Positions 8,662 through 17,123 of a DNA stretch of 64,000 nucleotides are shown here, piece after piece. Source of the stretch: an uncultured Oscillibacter sp. (lineage in GTDB: Bacteria > Bacillota_A > Clostridia > Oscillospirales > Oscillospiraceae). The notes under the pieces are model-generated. The model was not told the DNA's origin and did no database searches. It saw only the letters and a list, made by a program, of their open reading frames with translations. How positions within the stretch are numbered: position 1 is the first letter of the stretch; every line of letters begins with the position of its first letter. The stretch is taken from NCBI GenBank assembly GCA_951800675.1, contig CATOKC010000001.1, positions 7,729-71,728 on the forward strand. The letters run 5' to 3'. The translations under genes were made by a program, and so were the position numbers.

Positions 8662-8684
8662 CAAACCCAACAGAAGCGCTTTTC
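8642..8684 (+). terminator. terminator-like hairpin between vanS and the peptidase gene
   Basis: GCGCTTCTGTT pairs perfectly with AACAGAAGCGC across a 16-base loop and is followed by TTTTCC. It should end vanRS transcription. The possible -10 at 8656 lies in the loop, so transcripts from that promoter would not form it. Confidence 0.65.
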
Positions 8685-8716
8685 CATTTACCAAAGAATC
8701 AGAAAGGAATCTTACG

Positions 8717-9649
8717 ATGGAAGCACGAATGATATGCCTTCAAAACCGGAAAGCCCTCCGCCGGGAGCGGCGGCGCAGAGAGCTTCGGAGGGCGCGTTTT
8801 CTCTACGCCGCTGTCTTGGTGCTGGCCCTCGCCGGAATGCTTGCCCTTGGGCGGGAGGTGGTTTCCCTGTTCCATCAGATTACGCCCCTACCCAGTAAGC
8901 CGCCGTATGAAGCCGCAGAACCGGCGGGAGGCGGACAGGCGTCGGATATCCAAACTCCGCTGGACAGTGAGACCTTACAGGCCCTGCAAGAGCTGACGAC
9001 ACAGGATCAGCGGGTTCAAGAGATAATCGACCATAGTCAGGATTACCCGGAGGACCTTTTAAAAATGCTGTCCCGGAATCTGGATATGCTGGACTTCGTG
9101 CTGGAATACCCGGAGAAACAGGGGCAGGTGTTTGCCGACACCATCGGCGACGTGGAGACCGGGGAGATTCCGCTCCTGCTCCAATACGACCAGCGCTGGG
9201 GCTATGGGGCTTACGGGGCCAGCTCCGTGGTGGTCAGCGGCTGCGGACCGGCGTGCCTTTCCATGGTGGCAGCCGGGCTGACAGGGGACGACACCATTAC
9301 GCCCTACGCCGTGGCCCAGTATGCCGACCAGGAGGGCTATTATGTCTTTGGCGCCGGGACGGCCTGGAGCCTTATGAGCCGGGGCGCCTCCCACTTCGGT
9401 GTGGTGGGGGAAGAGCTGCCCCTGATGAAGTCAAAAATGGAAAGCGCCCTGCGGGACGGCCGTCCCATCATCTGTGTGGTGGGCCCCGGGGATTTTACCA
9501 CCAGCGGGCACTTCATCGTCATCACTGGGATGCAAGATGGGCAGTTTACCGTCAACGACCCCAACAGCACCCAGCGGAGCGGCATGCTTTGGGATTATGA
9601 AACCCTGGAGCCCCAGATCAGCAATTTGTGGGCCTTCCGCGCGGTGTAA
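8717..9649 (+). CDS. membrane-anchored C39-family (papain-like) peptidase in a van-type cluster
   Basis: The 310-residue protein has a very basic N-terminus, one membrane segment (about 28-46) and then an extracellular part. The C-terminal half (about 150-300) is a C39_2 peptidase-like domain. Its catalytic Cys lies in SGCGPACLSMV, His in SGHFIVITG, and the third residue in FTVNDPNS. This family cleaves peptides, but its role here is not known. In VanG-type operons this position is normally held by vanY, vanW or vanXY, so the protein could act on the cell wall or an exported peptide in their place. That is inference. The start has AAAGGAA upstream, and the ligase gene follows 13 bases downstream. 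Confidence 0.8.
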   Translation: MEARMICLQNRKALRRERRRRELRRARFLYAAVLVLALAGMLALGREVVSLFHQITPLPSKPPYEAAEPAGGGQASDIQTPLDSETLQALQELTTQDQRVQEIIDHSQDYPEDLLKMLSRNLDMLDFVLEYPEKQGQVFADTIGDVETGEIPLLLQYDQRWGYGAYGASSVVVSGCGPACLSMVAAGLTGDDTITPYAVAQYADQEGYYVFGAGTAWSLMSRGASHFGVVGEELPLMKSKMESALRDGRPIICVVGPGDFTTSGHFIVITGMQDGQFTVNDPNSTQRSGMLWDYETLEPQISNLWAFRAV

Positions 9650-9662
9650 AGGGGGAGAAAGG

Positions 9663-10709
9663 ATGAAGCGGAAATTCAAGATCGCCGTCCTGTTTGGCGG
9701 CTGCTCCCCGGAATACGGGGTGTCCCTCCAGTCTGCTGCTGCCGTCTTGCGCCATATGGACCGGGAGCGGTACGAGCCGGTGATGGTGGGCATCTCCCAG
9801 AGCGGAGACTGGTTCCACTACACCGGGCCGGTGAGCCGCATCGAGGACGGCGGCTGGACCAGCGAGGAAGCCCGCGTCCGGGCGGTGCTGTCCCCCAGCC
9901 GGAGCCATCCTGCTCTGCTGGTATTGGAGGGGCAGACCATCCGGCGGATTTCATTGGACGCCGCCTTTCCCATCCTCCACGGGCAGAACGGGGAGGACGG
10001 CACAGTTCAGGGCCTAATCGAGCTGGCGGGCGTCCCACTGGTGGGCTGCGGCGTGCTGTCCTCGGCGCTGTGCATGGACAAGGACCGGGCTCATAAGCTG
10101 GTCCAGACTGCCGGAATCGACGTGCCGAAGTCCTTTGTGGCGAGGCGGGCGGAGGGCGGCGTCCTGGAGCGGGCGGAAAGCATCGGCTATCCCCTGTTTG
10201 TCAAGCCTCTTCGGGCCGGGTCCTCCTTCGGAATCACAAGGGTCACGGAGGAACGCGCCCTCCCCGCCGCCCTGGAGACCGCCTTTGCCTACGGCGAGCA
10301 GGTCATTGTAGAGGCGTGTGTTCCCGGTTTTGAGGTGGGCTGCGCAGTCTTGGGCCATGATACGTTGACGGTGGGGGAACCGGACGAAATCGAGCTCCAT
10401 GGGGACTTCTTCAACTACACGGAGAAGTACACCTTGAAAACCTCCGCCATCCATGTGCCTGCCCGGGTCACGCCGGAGCAGCGGCGTCGGATTCAGGAAA
10501 ATGCGAAGATCATTTACCGGGCGCTGGACTGCCGGGGCTTTGCCCGGGTGGATCAATTCCTGACGCCCGAGGGCCGTCTGGTGTTCAACGAGGTCAACAC
10601 CATCCCCGGCTTCACCGCCCACAGCCGCTATCCCAATATGATGAAGGCAGCGGGGCTGTCCTTTGAGCGGGTGATCTCCACCCTGATGGAACTGGCGGTG
10701 AAGCCGTGA
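9663..10709 (+). CDS. vanG: VanG-type D-alanine-D-serine ligase
   Basis: The 348-residue ATP-grasp enzyme has FGGCSPEYGVSLQSA at the N-terminus, HGQNGEDGTVQG, CMDKDRAHK, KPLRAGSSFGIT in the ATP-binding domain, and FNEVNTIPGFT at the magnesium site. The loop that closes over the second substrate reads FFNYTEKYTLK. The EKY motif there marks ligases making D-Ala-D-Ser (VanC/E/G/L/N group) rather than housekeeping Ddl (KY with a preceding Tyr-type loop) or VanA-type D-Ala-D-Lac enzymes. It would make the altered peptidoglycan precursor end that weakens vancomycin binding. A serine racemase gene overlaps its stop codon, which supports the D-Ser assignment. Confidence 0.88.
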   Translation: MKRKFKIAVLFGGCSPEYGVSLQSAAAVLRHMDRERYEPVMVGISQSGDWFHYTGPVSRIEDGGWTSEEARVRAVLSPSRSHPALLVLEGQTIRRISLDAAFPILHGQNGEDGTVQGLIELAGVPLVGCGVLSSALCMDKDRAHKLVQTAGIDVPKSFVARRAEGGVLERAESIGYPLFVKPLRAGSSFGITRVTEERALPAALETAFAYGEQVIVEACVPGFEVGCAVLGHDTLTVGEPDEIELHGDFFNYTEKYTLKTSAIHVPARVTPEQRRRIQENAKIIYRALDCRGFARVDQFLTPEGRLVFNEVNTIPGFTAHSRYPNMMKAAGLSFERVISTLMELAVKP

Positions 10710-12775
10710 GGGCGGGGGACGCCTCATCCAGGAAATTCCCCGCCCTGGACGATTTTCGCCTGATTGCGGTCATCCTTGTGGTGGCAAATCACACCCGTTC
10801 CGCTGAGGGATCGTTCTTGTGGCTCCTGACGGTGCTCCGCCGGGTGGCGGTGCCCTATTTCCTCATGGTCAGCGGGTATTTCCTGGGCCGGGACGGCTGG
10901 CGCTCCACAGGGCGCTTTCTAAAAAAGACCGCGCTTTTGTATGGGATCGCTGTGTTGCTGTATTTACCCCTCAATTGGTACGCGGGGCAGTTGTCCCCGG
11001 ATTTCATCCGGCAGGCCCTGTTTGACGGCAGCTTCTATCACCTCTGGTATCTCCCGGCCCTGCTGCTGGGCGCGCCTGTCGCCTATCTTCTCAGCCGCCT
11101 GGGGCAGAGAAAGGCCCTCCTGCTTGCGGGAGGGCTGTACCTGATCGGGTTGGGGGGTGACAGCTATTACGGCTTCCTGCCGGAGAGCGCGACCGGCTTT
11201 TACGGCACGGTCTTTCGGGTATTCACCCGCACCCGAAACGGCCTTTTCTATGTCCCGCTCTTCCTGCTGCTGGGAGCGGCAGGGTTCACGTTGGGGCGTC
11301 GGCTGTCCTTGGCGGGCTTCCTCCTTTCCCTGTCCATGCTGGTTTCCGAGGCTCTGCTTCTTCACGGGGCAGGCGTCCAGCGGTTTGACAGCATGTATCT
11401 CTGCTTCCCCTTTCTGATGGTGTTTCTGTTCTCTCTGCTGCTGCATTTCAACCGGGGAGAGCGGCGGGAACTCCGGCGGCTGACAACGCTGGTGTACTTG
11501 CTCCACCCCTGGTGCATTGTGCTGGCGCGGCAAGGCGCGGAGGCTGTGGAGCTGACAGGGCTTCTGGTGGAAAACACCTTTGTCCATTTCCTGGCGGTGC
11601 TGGCCCTTAGTCTTTTCCTGTCCCATTTGCTTCTGCTGGCCCCGCCGCCCCGGCCATATCCAAAGGCCCGGGCCTGGATCGAGCTGGACCGGGCCGCGCT
11701 GCGGCAGAACGTGGAGCAGCTGCGGTCCCTGCTGCCGGAGGGCTGCGCCCTGATGCCCGCAGTCAAGGCCAACGCCTATGGTCATGGAGCGGTGCTGATT
11801 GCAAGGGAATTGGGCCGCTTGGGTATTCGGGCCTTTTGCGTTGCCACAGCGGAAGAGGGCGTGGAACTCCGGCGGCACGGTATCCGGGGCGATATCCTGG
11901 TCTTAGGGTACACCCACCCAGGGCAATTTCCTCTCCTGCGGAGATACCGCCTGACGCAAACAGTGGTTGATACGAATCACGCCCGGCTGCTTAACGCTTC
12001 TGGAAAAAGGCTGGGGGTCCATTTGAAAATCGACACAGGGATGCGCAGGCTGGGCATCCCCGCGGCGCAAACGGCGGAAATTGCCCGTATATTTCAATTG
12101 AAGAACCTACAGATCGAGGGGATCTTTACACACCTGTGCGCCGATGAAAGAAGAGGCGGAGAGGACGAGGCATATACCCTGCTCCAAGCGGCGGCTTTTT
12201 ACGAGGTCCTCAGTGACTTGGAGAAGCAGGGCCTTCCCTACGGCAAAGCCCATCTGCTGTCCAGCTATGGGCTTCTGAACTACCCGGAGCTTGGAGGCGC
12301 TTATGCCAGAGTGGGAATCGCCCTCTACGGTGTGCTGAGCAGCCGCGAAGGTCTGGAACGCTGCCCTCTCGCCCTGCGGCCGGTCCTGTCCTTGAAGGTC
12401 CGGGTTGCGTTGGTAAAAAATCTCCGCAAGGGAGAGCACGCAGGCTATGGCCTTGGGTATACGGCGGAATGCGACAAGCGGATTGCCCTTTTGTCCATCG
12501 GATACGCGGACGGCTTTCCACGCGCCATGTCCCGCGGAAGGGGAAAGGTTTTGATCAACGGCGTGGAGGCCCCTGTTATCGGCCGTGTCTGCATGGACCA
12601 GACGTTGGTGGATGTGACAGACGCTCCGGATGTGAAAAGCGGAGATAGCGCGGTTGTCATCGGCGTGTCTGGGCAAAGGGAAATCAGCGCCTATGATTGG
12701 TCGGAAGCAGGCGAAACGATTACAAATGAGGTGTTGAGCCGCTTGAGTACGCGCCTGCGCAGAACAACGCGCTAA
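10706..12775 (+). CDS. vanT: VanT-type membrane serine racemase (acyltransferase-like domain fused to alanine racemase fold)
   Basis: The start is a GTG whose bases overlap the ligase stop (GTGA), giving tight coupling. Residues 1-315 form about ten membrane segments of the acyltransferase-3 type, thought to take up L-serine in VanT. Residues from about 322 form a PLP-dependent alanine-racemase domain with Lys354 (AVKANAYGHG), Tyr581 (AGYGLGY) and GRVCMDQ. The inner-gate Tyr of alanine racemases (INYE) is replaced by Asn674 (ITNE). As I recall, that change is tied to serine use in VanT proteins. It should supply D-Ser to the ligase. The total of 689 residues is normal for VanT. Confidence 0.88.
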   Translation: MRAGDASSRKFPALDDFRLIAVILVVANHTRSAEGSFLWLLTVLRRVAVPYFLMVSGYFLGRDGWRSTGRFLKKTALLYGIAVLLYLPLNWYAGQLSPDFIRQALFDGSFYHLWYLPALLLGAPVAYLLSRLGQRKALLLAGGLYLIGLGGDSYYGFLPESATGFYGTVFRVFTRTRNGLFYVPLFLLLGAAGFTLGRRLSLAGFLLSLSMLVSEALLLHGAGVQRFDSMYLCFPFLMVFLFSLLLHFNRGERRELRRLTTLVYLLHPWCIVLARQGAEAVELTGLLVENTFVHFLAVLALSLFLSHLLLLAPPPRPYPKARAWIELDRAALRQNVEQLRSLLPEGCALMPAVKANAYGHGAVLIARELGRLGIRAFCVATAEEGVELRRHGIRGDILVLGYTHPGQFPLLRRYRLTQTVVDTNHARLLNASGKRLGVHLKIDTGMRRLGIPAAQTAEIARIFQLKNLQIEGIFTHLCADERRGGEDEAYTLLQAAAFYEVLSDLEKQGLPYGKAHLLSSYGLLNYPELGGAYARVGIALYGVLSSREGLERCPLALRPVLSLKVRVALVKNLRKGEHAGYGLGYTAECDKRIALLSIGYADGFPRAMSRGRGKVLINGVEAPVIGRVCMDQTLVDVTDAPDVKSGDSAVVIGVSGQREISAYDWSEAGETITNEVLSRLSTRLRRTTR

Positions 12776-12830
12776 TCGTACTTGATCGCGTTGTCCTGTC
12801 CTTTCAAGCCTGTCTCCCTCAAAGCGCCTC

Positions 12831-14291
12831 TTATCCCCGGAAGCCGCTCTCCCGTTTCAAGAGCTCTCGGGTCACCTCGTATACCCGCTGGGTAGAGGGC
12901 ACGTTCAGCCGCTCCTTGACGGAATGGACATCGTGGAGCTCCGGACCAAAGGACACCGCGTCCAGCCCCGGCAGCTTCTCGATGAACAGCCCGCACTCCA
13001 AACCGCCGTGGGTGGCCTCGATGGTTCCCTGCTTGCCGCACACGGCCTCATAGGCCGCCAAAACCTCCTCCCGCAGAGCGGAACTCCGGTCATACTGCCA
13101 GCCGGGATAGTTGCCCCGGAGCGTGAAGGAGCCCCCGCCCAGCTCCAGGATGGCTTTCAGCCGCTGGACCAGCATATCCTTTTGGGTGGCGACGCAGGAG
13201 CGGACGGAGATGCCGAAATAGAGCCCGTCCTCCTTCATTTCCATCACACCCATATTCAGGGAGGTCTGCACCAGGCCGGGGAAATCCACATTCATGGCCT
13301 GAACCCCCTGGGGCACCGCCAGCAGGGCGCGAAGGACGTTCGCCGTCGCCTCCGGGGCCAGCGCGCCGTCCAGGGCGGTTTTTTCGCAGGTCAGCGTAAT
13401 GCCGTCGTCACAGCCTGCGCACTCGTTTTTCAGCGCCCCGTCGAACGCTTGGATAAACGTCGCGAACTCCTCTGCCCGGTCTGCCGGGACGGCGACCTTG
13501 GCATGGTTCCGGGAGCAGATCACGTTGTCGAACCTTCCGCCCCGCAGGTCCGCAAGCCGCAGGCCGGGAATACGCTCCATGGCGCTGTACAGCACCCGGC
13601 CCATAACCTGGTTGGCGGAGGCCCTGCCCTTGTGAATCTCCGCGCCGGAGTGTCCTCCCAGAAGGCCCTCCAGGGAAATTTCATAGCCCGCCTCCCCATT
13701 CAGCGGCGCTTTCACGCCTGGCAGGAAGCAGTCCACCCGCACGCCTCCGGCGCAGGAGACGGTGAAAACCCCTTCCTCTTCCGAGTCCAGGTTCACCAGC
13801 TTCCGCCCCTTCAAATCGGAGCAGTCCAGGGCGAAGGCTCCCTCCAGGCCCACCTCCTCGTCCACGGTGAACACCGCCTCCAAGGGGGGATGCGCCAAAC
13901 TGTCATCCGCCAGAATCGCCAAAATCATAGCCACCGCAATGCCGTTGTCCCCGCCCAAGGAGGTCCGGTCCGCCCATACCCACTCCCCGTCCGTGCGGAG
14001 GTCCAGGCCCTCCTTTGCCATGTCTTTGGCGCAGTCTTCTGTTTTGACGCATACCATGTCGATGTGGCCCTGGAGAATGACAGCGGGGACATCCTCGCAA
14101 CCGGGACTGGCATCCTTCCAAATCACCACATTGTTTGCCTCGTCCTGCCGCCACCGCAGACCCAGCTCCTTGGCAAAGCCCACGCAAAGGTCGCTGATTT
14201 GCTTGGTATTGCCGCTGCCATGGGGCACGGCGCAAAGTTTTTCAAAGTATTCGAATACCGCCTTGGGCTCCAGACCGGATAATACTGCCAT
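12831..14291 (-). CDS. pepD: aminoacyl-histidine dipeptidase (PepD, M20 family)
   Basis: The 486-residue length is typical of PepD (Xaa-His dipeptidase, carnosinase-type). The di-zinc site shows LQGHIDMV (first His), GGDNGIAV (bridging Asp), DEEVGLEGA (catalytic Glu and ligand), NLDSEEEG, and HGGLECG near the C-terminus. The enzyme is cytoplasmic and hydrolyses short peptides with a broad range. The ATG follows AGGAGG. It is convergent with the vanT-like gene across a 55-base gap that shows no clear terminator. It is not a VanX/VanXY-type (M15) D,D-peptidase and should not be counted as one. Confidence 0.93.
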   Translation of the reverse strand: MAVLSGLEPKAVFEYFEKLCAVPHGSGNTKQISDLCVGFAKELGLRWRQDEANNVVIWKDASPGCEDVPAVILQGHIDMVCVKTEDCAKDMAKEGLDLRTDGEWVWADRTSLGGDNGIAVAMILAILADDSLAHPPLEAVFTVDEEVGLEGAFALDCSDLKGRKLVNLDSEEEGVFTVSCAGGVRVDCFLPGVKAPLNGEAGYEISLEGLLGGHSGAEIHKGRASANQVMGRVLYSAMERIPGLRLADLRGGRFDNVICSRNHAKVAVPADRAEEFATFIQAFDGALKNECAGCDDGITLTCEKTALDGALAPEATANVLRALLAVPQGVQAMNVDFPGLVQTSLNMGVMEMKEDGLYFGISVRSCVATQKDMLVQRLKAILELGGGSFTLRGNYPGWQYDRSSALREEVLAAYEAVCGKQGTIEATHGGLECGLFIEKLPGLDAVSFGPELHDVHSVKERLNVPSTQRVYEVTRELLKRESGFRG

Positions 14292-14324
14292 CGAAAGTTC
14301 CTCCTTCTATTTTCTCAAATGAAA

Positions 14325-14351
14325 GACCGCCCCGCCTTTGGCGGGGCGGTC
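14325..14351 (-). terminator. terminator of the DUF3798-type ABC operon
   Basis: A perfect 12-bp stem (GACCGCCCCGCC / GGCGGGGCGGTC) with a 3-base loop, read on the minus strand, is followed by TTTCATTT. It lies between the last operon gene and the start of pepD. Confidence 0.8.
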
Positions 14352-14376
14352 CTATTGTTTCCAAATACCGCGGAAG

Positions 14377-14895
14377 TCAGACGTCGCCCAGGCCGTCCTC
14401 CAGGCCCAGTTCACCCTCTAGGCCCATATCGCCGCCAAGGCCGAACTCGTCGCCCTCGCCGGGAACCCCTTCGTCGACGGGTTCTTCCGTCACGGCGGGA
14501 ACAAATTCGGAGTACCAGGCCTCCTCCGGCAGTCCCGCCAGCAGGGCGGGCAGGTTTACCACGATGCCGTCCACGCTGTAGGGCAGCTTCAAGTCAATCT
14601 CGTGAATTTCAGACTCGCCGCCTTTCTCCCGGGTGACCTCCAGAATCATCTTGAAATTCTGGCCGATCCAAATGGACATGCCCCGGTCCCGCTTGGAAAG
14701 CTTGGCGACTTCCTCGCCCTTGACCGTGACCACAACCTTCTCAAAAGCCTTATAGGTCTGGCCCTGATAGTCCTCCAGAGTCTTGTTGTCGAAATAGACC
14801 GTGTGTCCCCGGCCGATAACCATCATAGCCGCGGCGACGCCCACCAGCAGCAGCACCAGCAGGAGAGAAAAGAGGATTCTTCTTTTCGCTTTCAT
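14377..14895 (-). CDS. small membrane-anchored protein of the ABC operon (DUF6672-like)
   Basis: The 172-residue protein has an N-terminal membrane anchor (about 7-27) followed by GRGHTVYFDNKT and a mostly beta extracellular domain. Its C-terminus is Gly/Glu/Asp-rich and repetitive (GLGGDMGLEGELGLEDGLGD). The ATG shares one base with the permease stop (TGATG), so translation is coupled. I recognise the N-terminal pattern as that of DUF6672-type proteins found beside DUF3798 ABC importers. No function is established. It is probably an accessory subunit at the outer face of the importer. Confidence 0.65.
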   Translation of the reverse strand: MKAKRRILFSLLLVLLLVGVAAAMMVIGRGHTVYFDNKTLEDYQGQTYKAFEKVVVTVKGEEVAKLSKRDRGMSIWIGQNFKMILEVTREKGGESEIHEIDLKLPYSVDGIVVNLPALLAGLPEEAWYSEFVPAVTEEPVDEGVPGEGDEFGLGGDMGLEGELGLEDGLGDV

Positions 14896-16022
14896 CACGC
14901 ATCCTCCTTCTTCGTCTGGGCCTCGGCCAGTTCCTGGCCCGCCTTGCTCCGCACCATGCGTTTCTTGGCCTCATACATAATCAAGGCCAGGGTGATGACA
15001 CCATAGGACAGGAACACGCGGAAATACTCACCCACCATGGAATCGCCGGTGATGAACGCGCCCGCGCCGGGGGCCACAATGAACATCAGGTGGAAGAGAA
15101 TCACGCCCAGGAAGGCGTTGCCGATACCAGCCTTTTCCACCGACGCGCCGCCCACCAGCAGCGCCGCGATGCAGAACATACCGATCTGAGCGTGTCCGGT
15201 GTAAGTGGGCAGGTTGCCGATATTCTGGAGATAGATCACCATGCCAAAGCCGGCGCAGACGGTGGACATCACCACGGAGATGATGCGGGTCCGGTCCACG
15301 TTGATGCCCGCGGCCTTGGCCACCTCCAAATCCTGGCCCACGGCCCGCATGTCCTGCCCCAGCTTTGTGCGGCGGAACCAGACAATGAACAGGCACAGCA
15401 ACGCCACCAAAAGGAAGGTAAACACAGGAATCTTCACGCCCGCGACCCGGATTGCCAGCAGGTCGTCCAGGCATTGGCGCATATTCAGCAGGCTCACGGT
15501 ATTTCGGATGCCGTAGCCCCGGGGCAGCATGATGCTGGCATGCGCGATGGGGACAATGGCTCCCATGATATACAGCACGATGAGCTGATACCAGCCGTTG
15601 ATAAAGAAGTTGATGATATAGCTGGTGATCATCTCCCGGCCCTTGGCCATGTTTTGCAGCGTACCGCAGATGAAGCCCAGCAGGGCGGAGAAGGGAATGG
15701 ACAGGATCATCGCCAGCACTACGCCGGGAATCCCCCAGATTTGCCAGTCCGCCACCAGGATGATGGCAATTTCCGCACCCATGGCTCCCAGAGTCATGGC
15801 GAAGTTCAGTCCCATGCCCGCCATAATGGGGAACAGCAGGCACAGCACCAAAAACAGGTTCCGGCCCATACGGGTGACGATCTCGTTTAGCAGATAGCTG
15901 GGGGAGAAGCCCGCCATGGGAATGAATACGGCGCAGATGATGATAAACATGATGGGCACGGCGTTGTTCTGCGCCAGCTCCAAGGCCCGCTTTCCAGCGG
16001 GAAGGTTCGTTTTCCTGCTCAT
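14895..16022 (-). CDS. ABC transporter permease (BPD_transp_2, sugar/nucleoside type), second permease
   Basis: The 375-residue integral membrane protein has about eight to ten hydrophobic segments. The conserved AAGINVDRTR loop before the last helices is where permeases of the ribose/nucleoside class contact the ATPase. GGASVEKAGIGNAFLGV near the C-terminus is the family's pore region. It pairs with the permease encoded directly upstream, sharing the same loop. The start overlaps that gene's stop by four bases (ATGA). Confidence 0.9.
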   Translation of the reverse strand: MSRKTNLPAGKRALELAQNNAVPIMFIIICAVFIPMAGFSPSYLLNEIVTRMGRNLFLVLCLLFPIMAGMGLNFAMTLGAMGAEIAIILVADWQIWGIPGVVLAMILSIPFSALLGFICGTLQNMAKGREMITSYIINFFINGWYQLIVLYIMGAIVPIAHASIMLPRGYGIRNTVSLLNMRQCLDDLLAIRVAGVKIPVFTFLLVALLCLFIVWFRRTKLGQDMRAVGQDLEVAKAAGINVDRTRIISVVMSTVCAGFGMVIYLQNIGNLPTYTGHAQIGMFCIAALLVGGASVEKAGIGNAFLGVILFHLMFIVAPGAGAFITGDSMVGEYFRVFLSYGVITLALIMYEAKKRMVRSKAGQELAEAQTKKEDA

Positions 16023-17110
16023 TTCGCACCCTCCGCCTTTCTGGTCAGCGCGTACAGGATCATGCCCTGAGAGACGATAATCCGAATGACCTCGCTCATG
16101 TCCATGTGAATCGCGGAGTTCATCACCGTGGGGGTCATGGTCACAATTCCCTGGAAGAGAATCGTTCCGATGATGACATGGGGAATACTGGCCTTGTTCA
16201 CCGAGGCGCCTCCGATCAGGATGGCCGCCACCGTGGGCATGGTCAGGTTGTTGGGAGCGTTGTACAACTGGATGAAGCCAAAGCCCTGTTGGTACATCAA
16301 GATGCCCATGGCGCCCAGCCAGGTGGACATGATGACGGAGAGCATCCGGGTCCGGTCCACGTTGATGCCCGCGGCCCGGGCAAAGGCGGCGTTAGAGCCC
16401 ACCGCTGTCATGGCCGTGCCGGTTTTGGTATGGAGAAAAGCCCACATCAAGAAAGCCAGCAGCGCAAAGGCGATCAGGGACCCGGTGGGAATCTTGATCC
16501 GCTCCAGCGGGCCCAGGCTGATGTGCAGGGCAGCGGCGATTTTAGCGAAGTCAATCTCTAAAAGTCTGGCCAGCGTCTGGTTATAAAAGCCGTCCAGAGA
16601 GATGGTGGGCCGCAGGCCGTTGCCCGAAAGGCCGTAGACCATGGTGGGGCTGCTATAGGGCAGCAACAGCCACATCATGCAGAAAAAAGACATGACGGAA
16701 AAACCCACATAGGTGGCAATCATCATCTCGCCACCCTTGATGCGGTTCAGGAGCAGTCCGTAGCCCCCGCCCAGAATCACCGCGAAGGGCGTGGCAATCA
16801 GCACCGCCATCACAAAGCTCATGGGGCCGGTAAAGCCCAGCTGGATGGACAATGTGCCGCCCAGGAGGCCGCAGATAATCGCCAGAGGCAAGCCGAAGTT
16901 CAGACCGCAGCCCGCGTGGATCATGGGCACCATGGCCAGGACCAGCACCGCGTTCCAGCTGAAGCGGTTGATGATGTTGGTAATCTGGGTGGGCAGGTCA
17001 ACCCCGACAAAGGGGGTCAGAATGAAGAGGACCAGCAAAAACCCGGAGATAATCAGCCGGGGAAACCCCATCTTTTTCAGCGCCGGCGGTAATACATATC
17101 CCGTTATCAT
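16019..17110 (-). CDS. ABC transporter permease (BPD_transp_2, sugar/nucleoside type), first permease
   Basis: The 363-residue membrane protein has the same fold as its downstream partner. It contains ARAAGINVDRTRMLSVIMSTW, the cytoplasmic coupling loop, and GGASVNKASIPHVIIGTILF near the C-terminus. It lies 13 bases after the ATPase gene and overlaps the second permease by four bases. The two permeases should form a heterodimeric channel. Residue identity between the two in the coupling loop suggests an old duplication. Confidence 0.9.
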   Translation of the reverse strand: MITGYVLPPALKKMGFPRLIISGFLLVLFILTPFVGVDLPTQITNIINRFSWNAVLVLAMVPMIHAGCGLNFGLPLAIICGLLGGTLSIQLGFTGPMSFVMAVLIATPFAVILGGGYGLLLNRIKGGEMMIATYVGFSVMSFFCMMWLLLPYSSPTMVYGLSGNGLRPTISLDGFYNQTLARLLEIDFAKIAAALHISLGPLERIKIPTGSLIAFALLAFLMWAFLHTKTGTAMTAVGSNAAFARAAGINVDRTRMLSVIMSTWLGAMGILMYQQGFGFIQLYNAPNNLTMPTVAAILIGGASVNKASIPHVIIGTILFQGIVTMTPTVMNSAIHMDMSEVIRIIVSQGMILYALTRKAEGAK

Positions 17111-17123
17111 TTCATTTCCCTCC

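Noticed and set aside
8642..8680. Riboswitch ahead of the C39-type peptidase gene
   Set aside because: The structure is a single stem ending in Ts, adequately explained as a terminator; no conserved aptamer pattern is visible.
12924..14282. Long plus-strand open frame of 452 codons opposite pepD
   Set aside because: It is the antisense shadow of a high-GC gene. It has no ribosome binding site and no recognisable domain.
12831..14291. PepD considered as the missing D,D-dipeptidase of the van-like cluster
   Set aside because: It is an M20 aminoacyl-histidine dipeptidase on the opposite strand. It lacks the M15 (VanX/VanXY/VanY) zinc motif and is not part of the operon.
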